A DNA stretch of 64,000 nucleotides from CBDCMJ01 sp965224325. Lineage in GTDB: Bacteria > Chloroflexota > Dehalococcoidia > Lucifugimonadales > UBA3495. Shown here piece by piece: positions 17,466 to 28,103 of the stretch (position 1 is the stretch's first letter; each line of letters opens with the position of its first letter). The notes beneath the pieces were generated by a model. The model did no database searches. It saw only the letters and a program-made list of their open reading frames with translations, and was not told the DNA's origin. The stretch lies in the NCBI GenBank assembly GCA_965224325.1, contig CBDCYT010000007.1, forward strand, positions 186,001 to 250,000. Reading direction: 5' to 3'. The position numbers were made by a program, and so were the translations under genes.

Positions 17466-19886
17466 CTACTTTGTCAGTCCCAGGCTGGTTAGCATAAAGG
17501 CATATTCCTCGGCGATCTCGTACCAACGGGCAGTCCTTCCCGACCTGCCGCCGTGCCCGGAGCCCATGTCGGTCTTCAGCAGCGCCAGATCGTCGTCTGT
17601 CTTGATAGCCCGGAGCTTGGCCACGTACTTGGCTGGTTCCCAATACGTCACCCGCGGGTCGTTCAGTCCCGCCGTAACCATTATCGCCGGGTACTCTCCC
17701 GGCATGAGTTGGTCATAGGGCGAGTAGGAACGAATATATTCGAAGGCGTCCTTGTCCTCGATGGGGTTGCCCCACTCCGGCCATTCCGGCGGGGTCAGGG
17801 GCAGGTCGGCATTGAGCATGGTGTTTAGCACATCCACGAAGGGGACCTGGGTGACCATCGCGCCCCAGAGCTCCGGGGCCTGGTTCACCACTGCCCCCAT
17901 GAGGGTGCCGCCCGCGCTGGCCCCGGAAATGGCAATTCGTCCCTCCGTTCCGTACCCCTCGCCTACCAGGTGGCGGGCCACATCTACGAAGTCGTTGAAG
18001 GTGTTGGTTCTCTCGAACAGCTTGCCGGCCTCGTACCAGTGGAACCCGAGGTCGTCGCCGCCCCGGACATGGGCGATAGCGAAGATGAACCCCCGGTCCA
18101 GCAGGGACAGCCGGGCGGAAGAGAAGTACGGGGAAACGGCGTTTCCGTAGGCGCCGTAGGCATAGATATACAGTGGCGCCGAACCGTCCACGGGGGTGTC
18201 CTTGTGACGGACGATGGAGACCGGCACCTGCACTCCATCCCTGGCCGGGGCGAGTTCCCTATGGGTCACGAACTCAGAGGCGTTGTATCCGCTGGGGATT
18301 TCCTGTACCTCCCGTTCTTCCAGTTCTCCCGCGTCGATGTGATAGTCGTAGTCCGTCCACGGCGTGGTCATGGACGTATAGGCCACGCGAAGGGTGTTGT
18401 CGTCGAACTCGGGATCAAACTGGATGTAGGCGGTGTAGGCTTTCTCTGGAAATTCCACGTGGGTCGATTCACCCGCACGGTCGATGATGCGCACCTGGTC
18501 CAGGCCGTCGATCCGTTCCTCCACAGCAACGTAATCCTGCGTCACGTGGAAGTGCAGGATGTACAGCGACTCTGAACCCTGCAAGAGGGTTTCCCAGGCT
18601 GCCTCGGTCGGGTCGTCCTCGGGCGCAGTTGCCATGCGGAAGTTCTGGTGGTTGTCGTTGGTCATGATCACGAAGCGGTCGCCCTGGTGGTCCACCGAGT
18701 AATCGTGCCCTTGCCTCCGGGGAGCCACCAGGACCGGTTCAGCTGCCGGGTCGTCCGCGGCGATCAGCCGATACTCGGAGGTAACATGGTCGCCCGCTCC
18801 GATGATGACGTATTCATCGGAGGTGGCGCCTGTTACCCAGACGAAGAATCCTGGGTCGGTCTCCTCGTAAACCACCGTGTCGTCCTCTACCGGGCCACCC
18901 GCGATGTGCCGCCTCACCTGATACGGGTGCCCGGTTTCGTCCAAAAAGGTGTAGTAGAAGGAAGAGTCGTCGGAGGACCAGCCTGCGCTTCCGCGCATTT
19001 CCGTGATCTCGTCCTCAAGCAACTCCCCGGTCTCCAGGTCCTTGACCACCATGGTGTACTTTTCCGCACCGTTGGTGTCGGTGCTGTAGGCTACCAGGGA
19101 ACCGTCGTTGCTCACCGACTGGGAACCGAGGCGGAAGTATTCCAGATCCGCTGCCAGCATTGGCTCGTCCAGGAACACCTGGACGTTCTCGGTGGGACCC
19201 TCCCGGGCATCGGGATCGGATGCGGGCCAGCGCAGCCACGCGCGGTACTGGCTTCCCTCGCTGTAACGCGACTGGTAGTACCAGTCCCCCCGCCGCTGGG
19301 GCAGACTGGTCAGTTCCCCCGGCTGACGGCCCTCTATCTCCTCGAAGATGGTGTCGATCAGGCCCTGGTAGGGCGCCATGCTGGCATCGAAATAGTCATT
19401 TTACGCTACCAAATAAGACAGCACATCCTCGTCGTCTACCGTCGGGTAGGCCTCGTCCTCCAGCCAGTGCCAGGGGTCCTCGACTGTGATCCCATGATGG
19501 GTGTAGCTGTGAGGACGCTCTCCAGCGATCGGCGGGGTGAGTCCTGGCTCAGGCGTAGCCTCTGGTGTCGGCGCCGGAGTTGGCTCTGGCGTAGAGGCTG
19601 GAGTTGGACTGGCAGCAGGCGTGGGCGAAACTGTGGGTGATGGTTCCGGAGTGAGAGTCGGTGGAATGGTTGGCGTAGGCGCTGGCGTAACGGTGGGTTG
19701 CGGAGCTACCGTGGCGGCAGGCTCCGGCGTCACGTCCGGCTCGGGGGTAGAGATTGCAACGATTGTGGTCGGAGCGGCAGCGGGTGTCGGAGAGGGTTGA
19801 GGTGACCCGCTTCCGCACCCAACAGAGATGAATGCAGCTAGAGTGAGGGCGGCCAACACAATCAGGGCGCGGTGTGTGAAGGACAA
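17466..19886 (-). pseudogene. Oligopeptidase B-like lipoprotein (S9A), interrupted by one in-frame TAA
   Basis: Prolyl-oligopeptidase-family serine peptidase exported as a lipoprotein. The preferred start is TTG at 19886 after GGGGAGAG; it gives MSFTHRALIVLAALTLAAF, a lipobox-like SVGC, and then a Pro/Thr-rich linker of about 80 residues. The peptidase begins RPHSYTHHGITVEDPWHWLED. At 19401-19403 the frame has TAA where relatives have Glu (SYLVA-stop-NDYFDASMAPYQG); both sides are in the same frame. The rest (17466-19379) is intact: the beta-propeller, then Ser in SGASAGG, Asp in GLNDPRVTYWEPAKY and His in GSGHGG. An internal ATG at 19379 could start a cytosolic fragment. It is a recent nonsense allele, a sequence error or a recoded stop. 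Confidence 0.85.
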
Positions 19887-19950
19887 ATTGGGACTCTCCC
19901 CGTGTTCGGTGTGGGAAATGGGGGCGCGCATCAGCATTCTACAACGAGGC

Positions 19951-20145
19951 ATTCCAACTTGTCCGATTTGGCCGGAGGCGACTGTCCCGCCTCAACCTGC
20001 TGATCATAGACGAGCTGGGATTCCTGCCATTATCCCAGGACCAGAGCCGACCGGGGCGTTTGGCTCAGAGCACTTCAACGGAGCGCTGCTTGACTAGTTC
20101 ACCCGCCACGCCCACATCCTCGAAATGAACGGCGAGAGCGAGTGA
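19951..20145 (+). pseudogene. IS21 helper ATPase (IstB) fragment
   Basis: The frame RLSRLNLLIIDELGFLPLSQ is the Walker B region of IstB. After an internal deletion it continues in another frame as FNGALLD-stop-FTRHAHILEMNGESE, the family's C-terminal (L)LDR..HRAHILEI.GES pattern. It is clearly dead and has no istA partner nearby. Confidence 0.7.
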
Positions 20146-20279
20146 CCTGCCCTCAGTGGTTAAACCACCTGCTATGTTAGGCCAGCAAGCACTGCTCCGG
20201 CGGCATCTCCCCGCTGAACTTGTTAAGGCGGAACGCCAGTGTTCTCAGCTTGGCCCGGATTCTTGTAAGTTCACGGGCA

Positions 20280-20475
20280 GGGTCTGTCTCATAAAACTGA
20301 GTCCTCCGCCGGCCTACTTTTCTGGATTCCCGCTCCCCGATCGGGGTCGGGGACAAGCTTCTCGGGAATGACGGGTGGGTGGGAATGACGGGGTCGAGGA
20401 CAAGCTTCGCGGGAATGACGGGGTCGGGGACAAGCTTCGCGGGAATGACGGGGTCGGGGACAAGCTTCTTGGGTC
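20280..20475 (-). repeat. Family-A repeat end with 30-bp tandem array
   Basis: On the minus strand this is the right end of a family-A element (TCTGGATTCCCGC and GAGTCCTCC towards GTCTGTCTCAT). It runs into about three tandem 30-bp units of the form GGGAATGACGGGGTCGGGG plus ACAAGCTTCGC (20390-20475). The unit is the shared REP-like core, amplified. It has replaced the 5' end of the VOC pseudogene that follows. Confidence 0.7.
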
Positions 20476-20875
20476 TCCGCGCCTACGATTGGGTACCCGG
20501 ACGCCCCGCCCTCATGCCGGTCAATCTCAAGGTTTCCCGCGAGATTGCGCTGATGGAAGTGGGCGACAACGCCGACCGCCCCCCGGGCGGGGCAGGTGGG
20601 TCTGAACCACATGGCTCGGCCCATAGCCGGCCTGGAAGACTTGGCCGACTTGTACAATAACCTGAAGGAAAAGGAGATCAAGATCAACCGGGCGCCAGAC
20701 CACGGGCTGTCGCCGGGCATCTACCCTGCGAGACCCTGACGGCAACGCCTTCGGAGTCTACTACGAGACGCCGCGCGGGCAATGGCGCCGCCGAGAGAAG
20801 CTGTTTATGAGCGGCGACCGCCCGCAAGGTAATTTTCACAGACCGTGGGAAACCGATCTTGGCCCGACGGAGTAG
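20476..20875 (+). pseudogene. VOC (glyoxalase-fold) pseudogene
   Basis: Three reading frames together spell one VOC protein: PVNLKVSREIALMEVGDNAD, then GLNHMARPIAGLEDLADLYN and INRAPDHGLSPGIY, then RDPDGNAFGVYYETPRGQW to a TAG at 20875. At least two frameshifts (near 20590 and 20725) break it, and the N-terminal end is lost in the repeat array. Confidence 0.75.
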
Positions 20876-20954
20876 CCGAGGTTGGCGGCGGCTAGCCGTT
20901 CTCGGTATTCCGGCTCTCGGTATTCAACGAACTCAATCGGGACGCGCGGGCTTT

Positions 20955-21350
20955 CTACCCGACGACGGCTATTGCCTCGATCTCGATCAGCATCTCCGGG
21001 TCCACTAAGGAGCTGACCTCTACCAGTGTGCTGGCAGGGTAGGCCGGCTGGAAGAACTCGCCCCTAATTTCGTGAATGGCGGCGAAATGCTCTGACAGGT
21101 TGGTCACGAACACCGTTACCTTCACCACGTCGTCCATTGTGGCCCCGCCCTCAGCCAGAACCGCTCGCAGGTTTTCCAGGGTCTTCCTGGTCTGGACCCG
21201 AATGTCTCCCAGGCCCACCAGCTGCCCGTCGACGTCGCGGGCTACCTGCCCCGAGGCGAAGACCATCCGGCCCGCCGGGGCCGAAATTCCTTGGGACATA
21301 ATCCCCCGGGGGGTGGCCACGCTGGAGCTTTGCAGCACTGTTTTCGGCAT
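20955..21350 (-). CDS. RidA/YjgF-family protein lacking the key Arg
   Basis: A 131-residue RidA-superfamily protein. True RidA hydrolyses reactive enamine/imine intermediates from PLP enzymes. The fold features are VFASGQVARDVDGQLVG (~32), TRKTLENLRAVLAEGGAT (~55), VVKVTVFVTNLSEHFAAI (~78) and IEIEAIAVV at the end. The Arg of the usual YPARS motif is Ser here (YPASTLVEV), so imine deaminase activity is doubtful and it probably belongs to one of the Rid2-7-type groups. The ATG follows GGAGGT. The ABM gene lies upstream in the same direction, about 105 nt away, possibly one operon. Confidence 0.88.
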   Translation of the reverse strand: MPKTVLQSSSVATPRGIMSQGISAPAGRMVFASGQVARDVDGQLVGLGDIRVQTRKTLENLRAVLAEGGATMDDVVKVTVFVTNLSEHFAAIHEIRGEFFQPAYPASTLVEVSSLVDPEMLIEIEAIAVVG

Positions 21351-21455
21351 AGCTGGACCTCCGTATTATCACAGAGAGCGCGGAGGGCGCAGAGTTTTCC
21401 TTAGCTCGTTCTGACCAATCTCTGCGTCCTCCGAACCCTCTGCGGTGAATCTAAC

Positions 21456-21773
21456 CTACTTCCACTCCGCGTCGGTGGGCCAAACGTTGGTGCTGCCCCG
21501 GGCCGCGCCCTGAATTCCCTCGATACGGATGTCTTCAGTGGCGTCGCGGAACTTGATGAAGTGTGGCGCCTGCATGTGAGCTTGGAAGGCGGCCTCGTCG
21601 TGGTACACCTCGTAGAGCCAAATGCGGTTGGGGTCGCCTGCGTCCTGAATCACGTCAAACCGCAAACAGCCCGGTTCGTCGTTGACCGACCCCTTGGCGT
21701 CCTCGATGATCTCTTCCATGAACCGGTCCTTGCTTCCTTCCTTGATTTGTATTGGCGCGATAATCACGTACAC
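21456..21773 (-). CDS. Antibiotic-biosynthesis-monooxygenase (ABM) domain protein
   Basis: A 105-residue ferredoxin-like ABM/YgiN-type protein. Such dimers act as cofactor-free monooxygenases on quinol-like substrates or as regulators. The pattern is clear: VIIAPIQIKEGSKDRFMEEI (~3), NDEPGCLRFDVIQDAGDPNR (~31), IWLYEVYHDEAAFQAHMQAP (~50) and HFIKFRD. The GTG start at 21773 follows GGAGG. It is probably co-transcribed with the RidA-family gene downstream. Confidence 0.88.
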   Translation of the reverse strand: MYVIIAPIQIKEGSKDRFMEEIIEDAKGSVNDEPGCLRFDVIQDAGDPNRIWLYEVYHDEAAFQAHMQAPHFIKFRDATEDIRIEGIQGAARGSTNVWPTDAEWK

Positions 21774-21860
21774 GAGCGCGTTGCCTCCTTATTTATTATC
21801 TATTTTTCCAATACGTGGGTGTTGATCCTTGGGGTGTTGGTTGTGGGCGCCAAGTCGTGG

Positions 21861-22136
21861 ATGGTGGCCGGGATTCATCCGACCGCCTCGGGGCGAATCG
21901 TACATTCTTTCGCGGCCTCTGGCAACGAGACGGCGGCCCGCTATGGCGCCATCCTGGTCCTATCCGGCGATCCGCCCGGCAATCAGCGAAAAGAGGAAAA
22001 CCGCGTAAAGGGCAACGACGCCGAGTTCATCACCCCCGATACCCACCAACGCCTGATCAACGCTGGCGAATCCCCTTTCCGAATAGCCTGGTCCTACGCC
22101 GCAGTAGACATAATCCCCACGCTGGTGGAGGACTAA
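21861..22136 (+). CDS. Hypothetical protein or C-terminal gene fragment
   Basis: A frame of about 91 codons with strongly GC-biased third positions, unlike its surroundings. It includes GRIVHSFAASGNETAARYGA, ILVLSGDPPGNQRKEENRVK and AGESPFRIAWSYAAVDIIPT. The family is not recognised. The frame extends upstream without a convincing start or ribosome-binding site, so it is probably the 3' end of a lost gene. Confidence 0.35.
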   Translation: MVAGIHPTASGRIVHSFAASGNETAARYGAILVLSGDPPGNQRKEENRVKGNDAEFITPDTHQRLINAGESPFRIAWSYAAVDIIPTLVED

Positions 22137-22651
22137 GGGGTAGGAAGCAACTGGTTGGGTAAGGACGCCGCCATTGACGGCTCTGGCGACCTTGAATCGA
22201 CGGATGCTATATTTCTGAATCAGCCCACGCCCCAGTAGGTTGATAGTCTCAAAGCGAGCGCCAACGTTACCGGTTGGAGGCTTTCAGGCTGATGAAGAAC
22301 TCTCTGCCTGCCTCACGAAGACAGAGATCGGAAACCTGCTCGACGACCACTCATGTGGCGGAACCTCGGAGAAATAGCCGTCATTTCGTATCTGGAAGAG
22401 TCGTTTTGGTGAGCCTGACTTAATCTTAGACAGTACGATTTCAAATTGGCGGTCGTCCTGTGAGCCTGCCAGGGTATGAGACCTGATTCTTGTTATAAGC
22501 TGATACCAGCAACGCCCCTACCGTGATCGTGGCCGCTGGGACCGGCCATGCCGGGAACATTTCAACGCATTGGGACATTCGAGCAACTGGGGACGCGTTG
22601 CCTGTGGCGCAGGCGTCGTGTCCGGATTCCCCACGGATGCGGATTGGCTCC
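22137..22651. other. Non-coding stretch
   Basis: About 515 bases downstream of the cadherin gene. I see no gene and none of the repeat families. Confidence 0.4.
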
Positions 22652-25600
22652 CTACTTTAGTATGCCAGCACCTACCGAGAATGCCGGGGACAATATGGCC
22701 CGTCTTTGTGGATGGAACCCGCGTTGACGCAAGAGCTCCCGTCTTACGAGGTATGTACCTACCCCAATCAGCACTGCCCCCACTATCATCATGATCATTG
22801 CCACCAGCGATGCCGATGACCTTTCAATACCTGTTGTAGGTAGTGGAGTCGTCTGGACGTCACTAGAAGCCGACTCCCTGGCGTTGCCGGCGGCTAAGAA
22901 GGCGCTGTCGCCCCCTAACGGGAATGAGGCAATCGAGGCCCCTATCGGGTCGGCGTCGTTCCCGGTGTCATCGGTAGTGCCAGACACCGGCGCCGCTAAC
23001 GGCTCGTCCACGTCGGTAAGGGTTATGGTTACGATGATAGAGTCAGAAGCGTCGGAAGGGTCGGTTGCGGTCACGATCACCGCGTAACTGGACTTGGTCT
23101 CGTAGTCCAGGGAAGCTTCGGTCCGCAATTGCCCCGACGATGCCACAATGTCGAAGGACTCCGCATCGGTCCCGCCTAGGGAGTAGGTGAGGGCGTCATC
23201 GTCGTCATCCGTAGCTACTACCGGGTTGCCGATATTCTCACCGGCCGCTGTGTTTTCGGCGATCTCCCGAGTAGCCGGATCACCGGAGAACACCGGCGCG
23301 GTATTGGTTATCGGCGCCGCCTGCGCCGCGTTGTCCGAGACTGCCTGCGCGGACTTTCCGGACCCTTCTCCGTCGGCGTAGGACGCTGTGACCCTTAGGT
23401 AGTTGCCCACGTCTCCGGCAACCGGTGAGTAGCTGCCATCGGTGGCCCCGCTGATGGCCGCCCAGTTGGTTTGGTCCGGGGAGCTCTCCCACTCCCAGGT
23501 GGTCCCGGTAACATTGCCGTCCGGGTCGCTCAGGGCAGCGGTCAGAGTGGTATCAACCTGGGGTTGCACCGAGGACAGGTCTACCGTTCCCTCTTCTTCC
23601 ACGTTGGTGACGGTGATGGTCACGATGACGGTGTCATCCGCCGCCGTGTCGGCATTGCCGCCGGCGTCCTTGCTGTCGCTGACCGACACGGTCACCGAGT
23701 AGCTGGACTTGGTCTCGTAGTCCAGGGCGTCTTTGGTCCGCAGTTGGCCTGACGACTCCACAATGTCAAAGGACTCCGCATCGTCCCCGCCTAGGGAGTA
23801 GGTCAGCAAGTCGCCGTCGTCATCGGTGGCCGCGACCGGGTTGCCGATATTCTGACCTGCCTCCGTGTTCTCTGCCACGCTGCGAGCCTCGGACTCGCCA
23901 GTGGGAAACCCCGGCGTTTCTTCCACGTTAGTGACGGTGATGGTCACCGTGACGGTGTCATCCGCCGCCGTGTCGGCATTGCCGGCGGCGTCCTTGCCGT
24001 CGCTGACCGACAAGGTCACCGTGTAGCTGGACTTGGCCTCGTAGTCCAAGGTCGCTTTGGTCAGGAGTTGGCCCGAAGACTCCACAATGTCAAAGGACGC
24101 GGCATCGTCCTCGCCCAGGGAGTAGGCCAGCGAGTCGCCGTCGTCATCCGCGGCCGCCACCGGGCCGCCGATATTCTCACCCGCCTCGGTGTTCTCCGCC
24201 ACGATGCGAGCCTCGGACTCGCCATCCGGAAACTCCGGCGCTTCTTCCTCGTTGGAGACTGTGATGGTCACGGTGACGGTGTCATCCGTCGCCGTGTCGG
24301 CATCGCCGCCGGCGTCCTTGCTGTCGCTCACCGACACGATGACGGAGTGGCTGGTAGAGGTCTCGTAGTCCAGGGGGTCTTTGGTTAGCAGCTGGCCCGA
24401 CGGCGCCACAATGTCGAAAGACCCGGCATCGGTCCCGCCCAGGGAGTAGGTCAGTGAGTCGCCGTCGTCATCCACAGCCGCCACCGGGCCGCCGATATTC
24501 TCACCCGCCTCGGTGTTCTCTGCCACGCTGCGAGCGCCGGTCTCGCTGGCCGGAAACTCCGGCGCTTGTTCCTCGTCGGTAACGGTGATGGTGACGGTGA
24601 TTGTGTCATCCACCGTCGTGTCGGCGTTGCCGCGGACGTCCTTGCCGTCGCTGACCGACACGGTCACCGAGTAGCTGGACTTGGCCTCGTAGTCCAGGGG
24701 GTCTTTGGTTAGCAACTGGCCCGACGGCGCCACAATGTCGAAAGACCCGGCATCGGTCCCGCCCAGGGAGTAGGTCAGCGAGTCGCCGTCGTAATCCGTG
24801 GCCTTGACTGGCCGATCGATGTTGGTCCCCGCCGCCGTGCGTTCCGCCACAGAACGATCCGCGCTGTCGTCCTCGGCAAACGCCGGCGCTCTGTTGAACT
24901 TGGGGGTATAGCTGACAACCCTCGATGAACTTGATGGTTGCCGATTTGCCGGCGGTGGCGACTCGTCCACAACCCGCGGCTGGGTCTCCGGCGGCGGTGG
25001 CGACTCGTCTACGTCGGTAACGGTTATGGTCACCGTGATCATGTCATCCGTCGCCGTGTCGGCATTGCCGCTGGCGCCCTTGTTGTCGCGGACCGACACG
25101 GTCACCGAGTAGCTGGACTTGTCCTCATAGTTCAGGGTGGCTTTGGTCAGGAGTTGGCCCGACGACTCCCTAATGTCAAAGGACGCGGCATCGGTCCCGC
25201 CCAGGGAGTAGGTCAGCGAGTCGCCATCGCCATCCGTGGCCGCGACCGGTCTGCCGATATTCCTACCTGCCGCTGTGTTCTCCGCCACGCTGCGAGCCCC
25301 GGACTCGCCAGCCGGGAACTCCGGTGCTTCTTCCACGTCGTTAACGGTTATGGTTACGGTGATGGAGTCAGAAGCGTCGGAAGGGTCGGTTGCAGTCACC
25401 GTCACGGAGTAGCTGGACTTGGCCTCGTAGTCCAGGGCGTTTTTGGTTAGCAGCTGCCCCGGCGCCGAAAGGTCGAAGGACGCGGCATCGGTCCCGCCCA
25501 GGGAGTAGGTCAGTGAGGCGTCGTCGTCATCGCCATCCGTAGCTACCACCGGGCCGCCGATATTCTCACCTGCCGCCGTGTTTTCGGCGATCTCCCTAGT

Positions 25601-27637
25601 AGCCGAATCACCGGAGAACACCGGCGCGGCATTGGTTATCGGCGCCGCCTGCACCGCGTTGTCCGAGACTGCCTGCGCGGACTTTCCGGACCCCTCTCCG
25701 TCGGTGTAGGACGCTGTGACCCTCAGGTAGTTGCCCACGTCGGCGGCAACCGGTGTGTAGCTGCCCCCGGTGGCCCCGCTGATGGCCGCCTAGTTGGTTT
25801 GGTCCGAGGAGCTCTCCCACTCCCAGGTGGTCCCGGTAACACCGCCGTCCGGGTCGCTCAGGGTAGCGGTCAGCGGGGTATCAACCTGGGGTTGCACCGG
25901 AGACAGGTCTACCGTTCCCGCTTCTTCCACGTCGGTGACGGTGACTGTCACGGTGATGGAGTCAGAAGCGTTGGAAGGGTCGGTGGCGGTCACCGTCACG
26001 GAGTAGCTGGACTTGGCCTCGTAGTCCGGGGGCGTGTTGAAGGTCAACACCCCGTTGCTGATGGAGAAATCGCCTGCGTCATCTTCAGGAAGCGTCCAGA
26101 CAACTGGGTTGGCCACGGCATAGGTGGCCACGGCATCGGTTCTGTCTTCAGAGTATTCGACGCTGGCCGGTCCCGTTATCTCCGGCGGTTCCGGCTCTTT
26201 CACGCCGGTGATGATGACCTTTACACTCAAGAAAGTCTGGGCGGGCCTTTCCCCTTGGGGAGGATTGGCGTCGTAGGCTATGATGTGGAACGAATACTCG
26301 TTGTTGCCGCCCTCGTCACTCGGGTCTTCGTAGTCGGGCGTACCATCGAAGGTAAGCACGCCTTCGCCATTGATGTCGAAATAGTCACCGTCGCCCCCGC
26401 CGGGCTCAACACCGATTATCCAACCTGTGATGGGACCGCGCTTGTTTTCGGCGGTGTAGGTGGCCACCCGCCAGGTGCCGTTCTCGGGGTATCTGATCTC
26501 TTCGGGACCCTCTGCAACAGGGGACCCTGGTGAGCCGGAGGGCGTGATGGTTGCCTTAATGGTGTCGAATTCGCCGGACGGATCGGCGGCCTTTATCGTT
26601 ACTGTGTAGGCGTTGCCATCGACGTCCCTGAATAGCTGCTTGGTCAGCAGTTCGCCGGTCGACGCCACGATGTCGAAGTGCGTAACATGCGTCCCTTCCA
26701 GTGAGTAGCGGACCTCGTCGTCGTCGGGATCCTCGGCCCTCGCCGGTTGGTAGATTCCAGCGCCGATTGGCGTGCTCCTCTTGATGTACAGGCAGACACC
26801 TCTATCAGGGTCACTGCCGGGGCAACCATAACCGCCACTGATGTCTTCCGGGGCGGGGAAAGCCGGCGCGCTGTTTTCCGACGGCTCTGCCCGAACCTGC
26901 CTGTAGGACGCCATCTGTGCGGTCTTCCCGGAATCTTCTCCGTCAGTGTAGGACGCCGCGGCTCGCAGGAATTTGCCCACGTCGCCGGTTACCGGCATGT
27001 AGCTCGCCGACACAGCCTCGCCGATGTTGGAGTAGTTGCCGTTTTTGGCATCGGACCGGGACCACTGCCATGTCAAGCCGGAAACGGCTCCGTCGGAATC
27101 GGTCAGGGCGGCTTCAAGTTCCGTGCCAACCTGGGGCTGCCGCCACGACAGGGACACCGTTCCCGGCTCATCCACGTTATTGACCGTAATGGTCACCGTG
27201 ACGCTGCCGGAGCTGTCCGACGGGTCGGTGGCGATTACCTTCACCGTGTAGGAGTTCCTGGTCTCGTAGTCCAGGGAAGACCCGGCTCGCAACTGGCCGG
27301 TCGAACTGTCAATGCCGAAGTGCGATAGCCGAGCGTTTTCCAGTGAGTAGGTCAGCGCGTCGTTGTTGCCGTCAGCGGCCGCCACCGGACTGCCGATGTT
27401 CGAGTGCGGAGGTGTGTTCTCGTCGATGGTGAAGGTGATCGCTTCGGACGGGAACTGCGGTGGGCTGTTCGCTTGGGCATGAGCCGTTAAACTCGATAAA
27501 GGAGGGAACAAGAGGGCCATTAACAGGACGGCAAGAGCGATAAAGCCCAGCAGGGCAATTCTTCCGGCAGGCGCTCTACGACGATGCTTACCCACTCCCC
27601 ACATTCCCCCGGGGCCTAGGAAAAGTCCGGCCCCCAC
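22652..27637 (-). pseudogene. Giant cadherin-repeat surface protein, interrupted by one in-frame TAG
   Basis: Exported adhesin-like protein of about 1,661 residues. The N-terminus has a basic stretch (KHRRRAPAGR), a long hydrophobic segment and a signal-peptidase site near TAHAQA. It is followed by cadherin-type repeats of about 100-110 residues. Each has the form APEF ... VAENT.AG.NIG.PV, D.DGDSLTYSLGG, FDI..SSGQL.TK..LDYE, SSYSVTVSVSD and TVTITVT; about nine or ten are recognisable, and two other beta-domains carry a TTWEWESS motif. Acidic DxD motifs suggest Ca2+ binding. At 25790-25792 a TAG replaces the Trp codon found in the sister domain (TGG at 23462-23464, DQTNWAAISG). Both sides are in frame. 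The C-terminus has LPTTG (22829-22843), a hydrophobic segment and RR, a cell-wall-sorting-like anchor. Confidence 0.88.
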
Positions 27638-28103
27638 CCGCGTTCCCCCGGCGGGGGCGATGTCTCCCTGACCGCCATGACGGCCCCGGTCCCGCTGTCC
27701 TTCGGCTTAGCTAGGGACGAACGGCCGAGGCTGACTTTATCGCCTGTGGTCCCTGTCGGCTTGCGCCTTCAAGGCCGTGCACCCAGACTAACATGCCCAG
27801 CCTATCGCGCCATTCGTACAACCTAGGCGACTATTGAACACTTTCGGGCGTCATGCCGGGCCAGGTCACCTGTAACGGTAATGGGCAAACCTTAACGAAT
27901 TGGACGGGGAATCAGGTAACTTAAAGAGCCGCCACCAATTCAAACACAGTACTGCCTACCGTCAAGTCAGGCCCACTTATGGATCCACTTTGCTTCTCGA
28001 CACTCGTCGACCCCAGTCGCTCGGGTGCTTTTCCGGGAGTGGGTTTATACTTTATGTTTGTGGATTAAGGACTGAGTGGATTAAGGACTGAAGAGAAAGG
28101 AAA
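27638..28103. other. Divergent region between cadherin and CotH genes
   Basis: Contains the upstream regions of both genes, one copy of a direct repeat at 27946-27976, and a 16-bp tandem repeat (TGGATTAAGGACTGAG) at about 28061-28092 just before the CotH gene. No gene is seen. Confidence 0.5.
27946..27976 (+). repeat. 31-bp direct repeat, copy 1 (brackets the CotH gene)
   Basis: ACAGTACTGCC followed by T/C and ACCGTCAAGTCAGGCCCAC. The second copy at 30599-30629 is in the same orientation with one mismatch. Weaker similarity extends upstream (CAATTCAAAC against CAACTCGAAG). Confidence 0.65.

Noticed and set aside
18648..19640. A 330-codon plus-strand frame opposite the oligopeptidase gene
   Set aside because: Antisense shadow of a gene with clear peptidase motifs; its product is an unbiased Val/Gly-rich sequence.
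20375..20475. Short regularly spaced repeats considered as a CRISPR array
   Set aside because: The units are directly adjacent with no unique spacers, and no cas genes are nearby.
22652..27637. The 330-bp tandem repetition here as a CRISPR or satellite array
   Set aside because: The repetition comes from cadherin-type protein domains in one reading frame, with silent and conservative differences between units.
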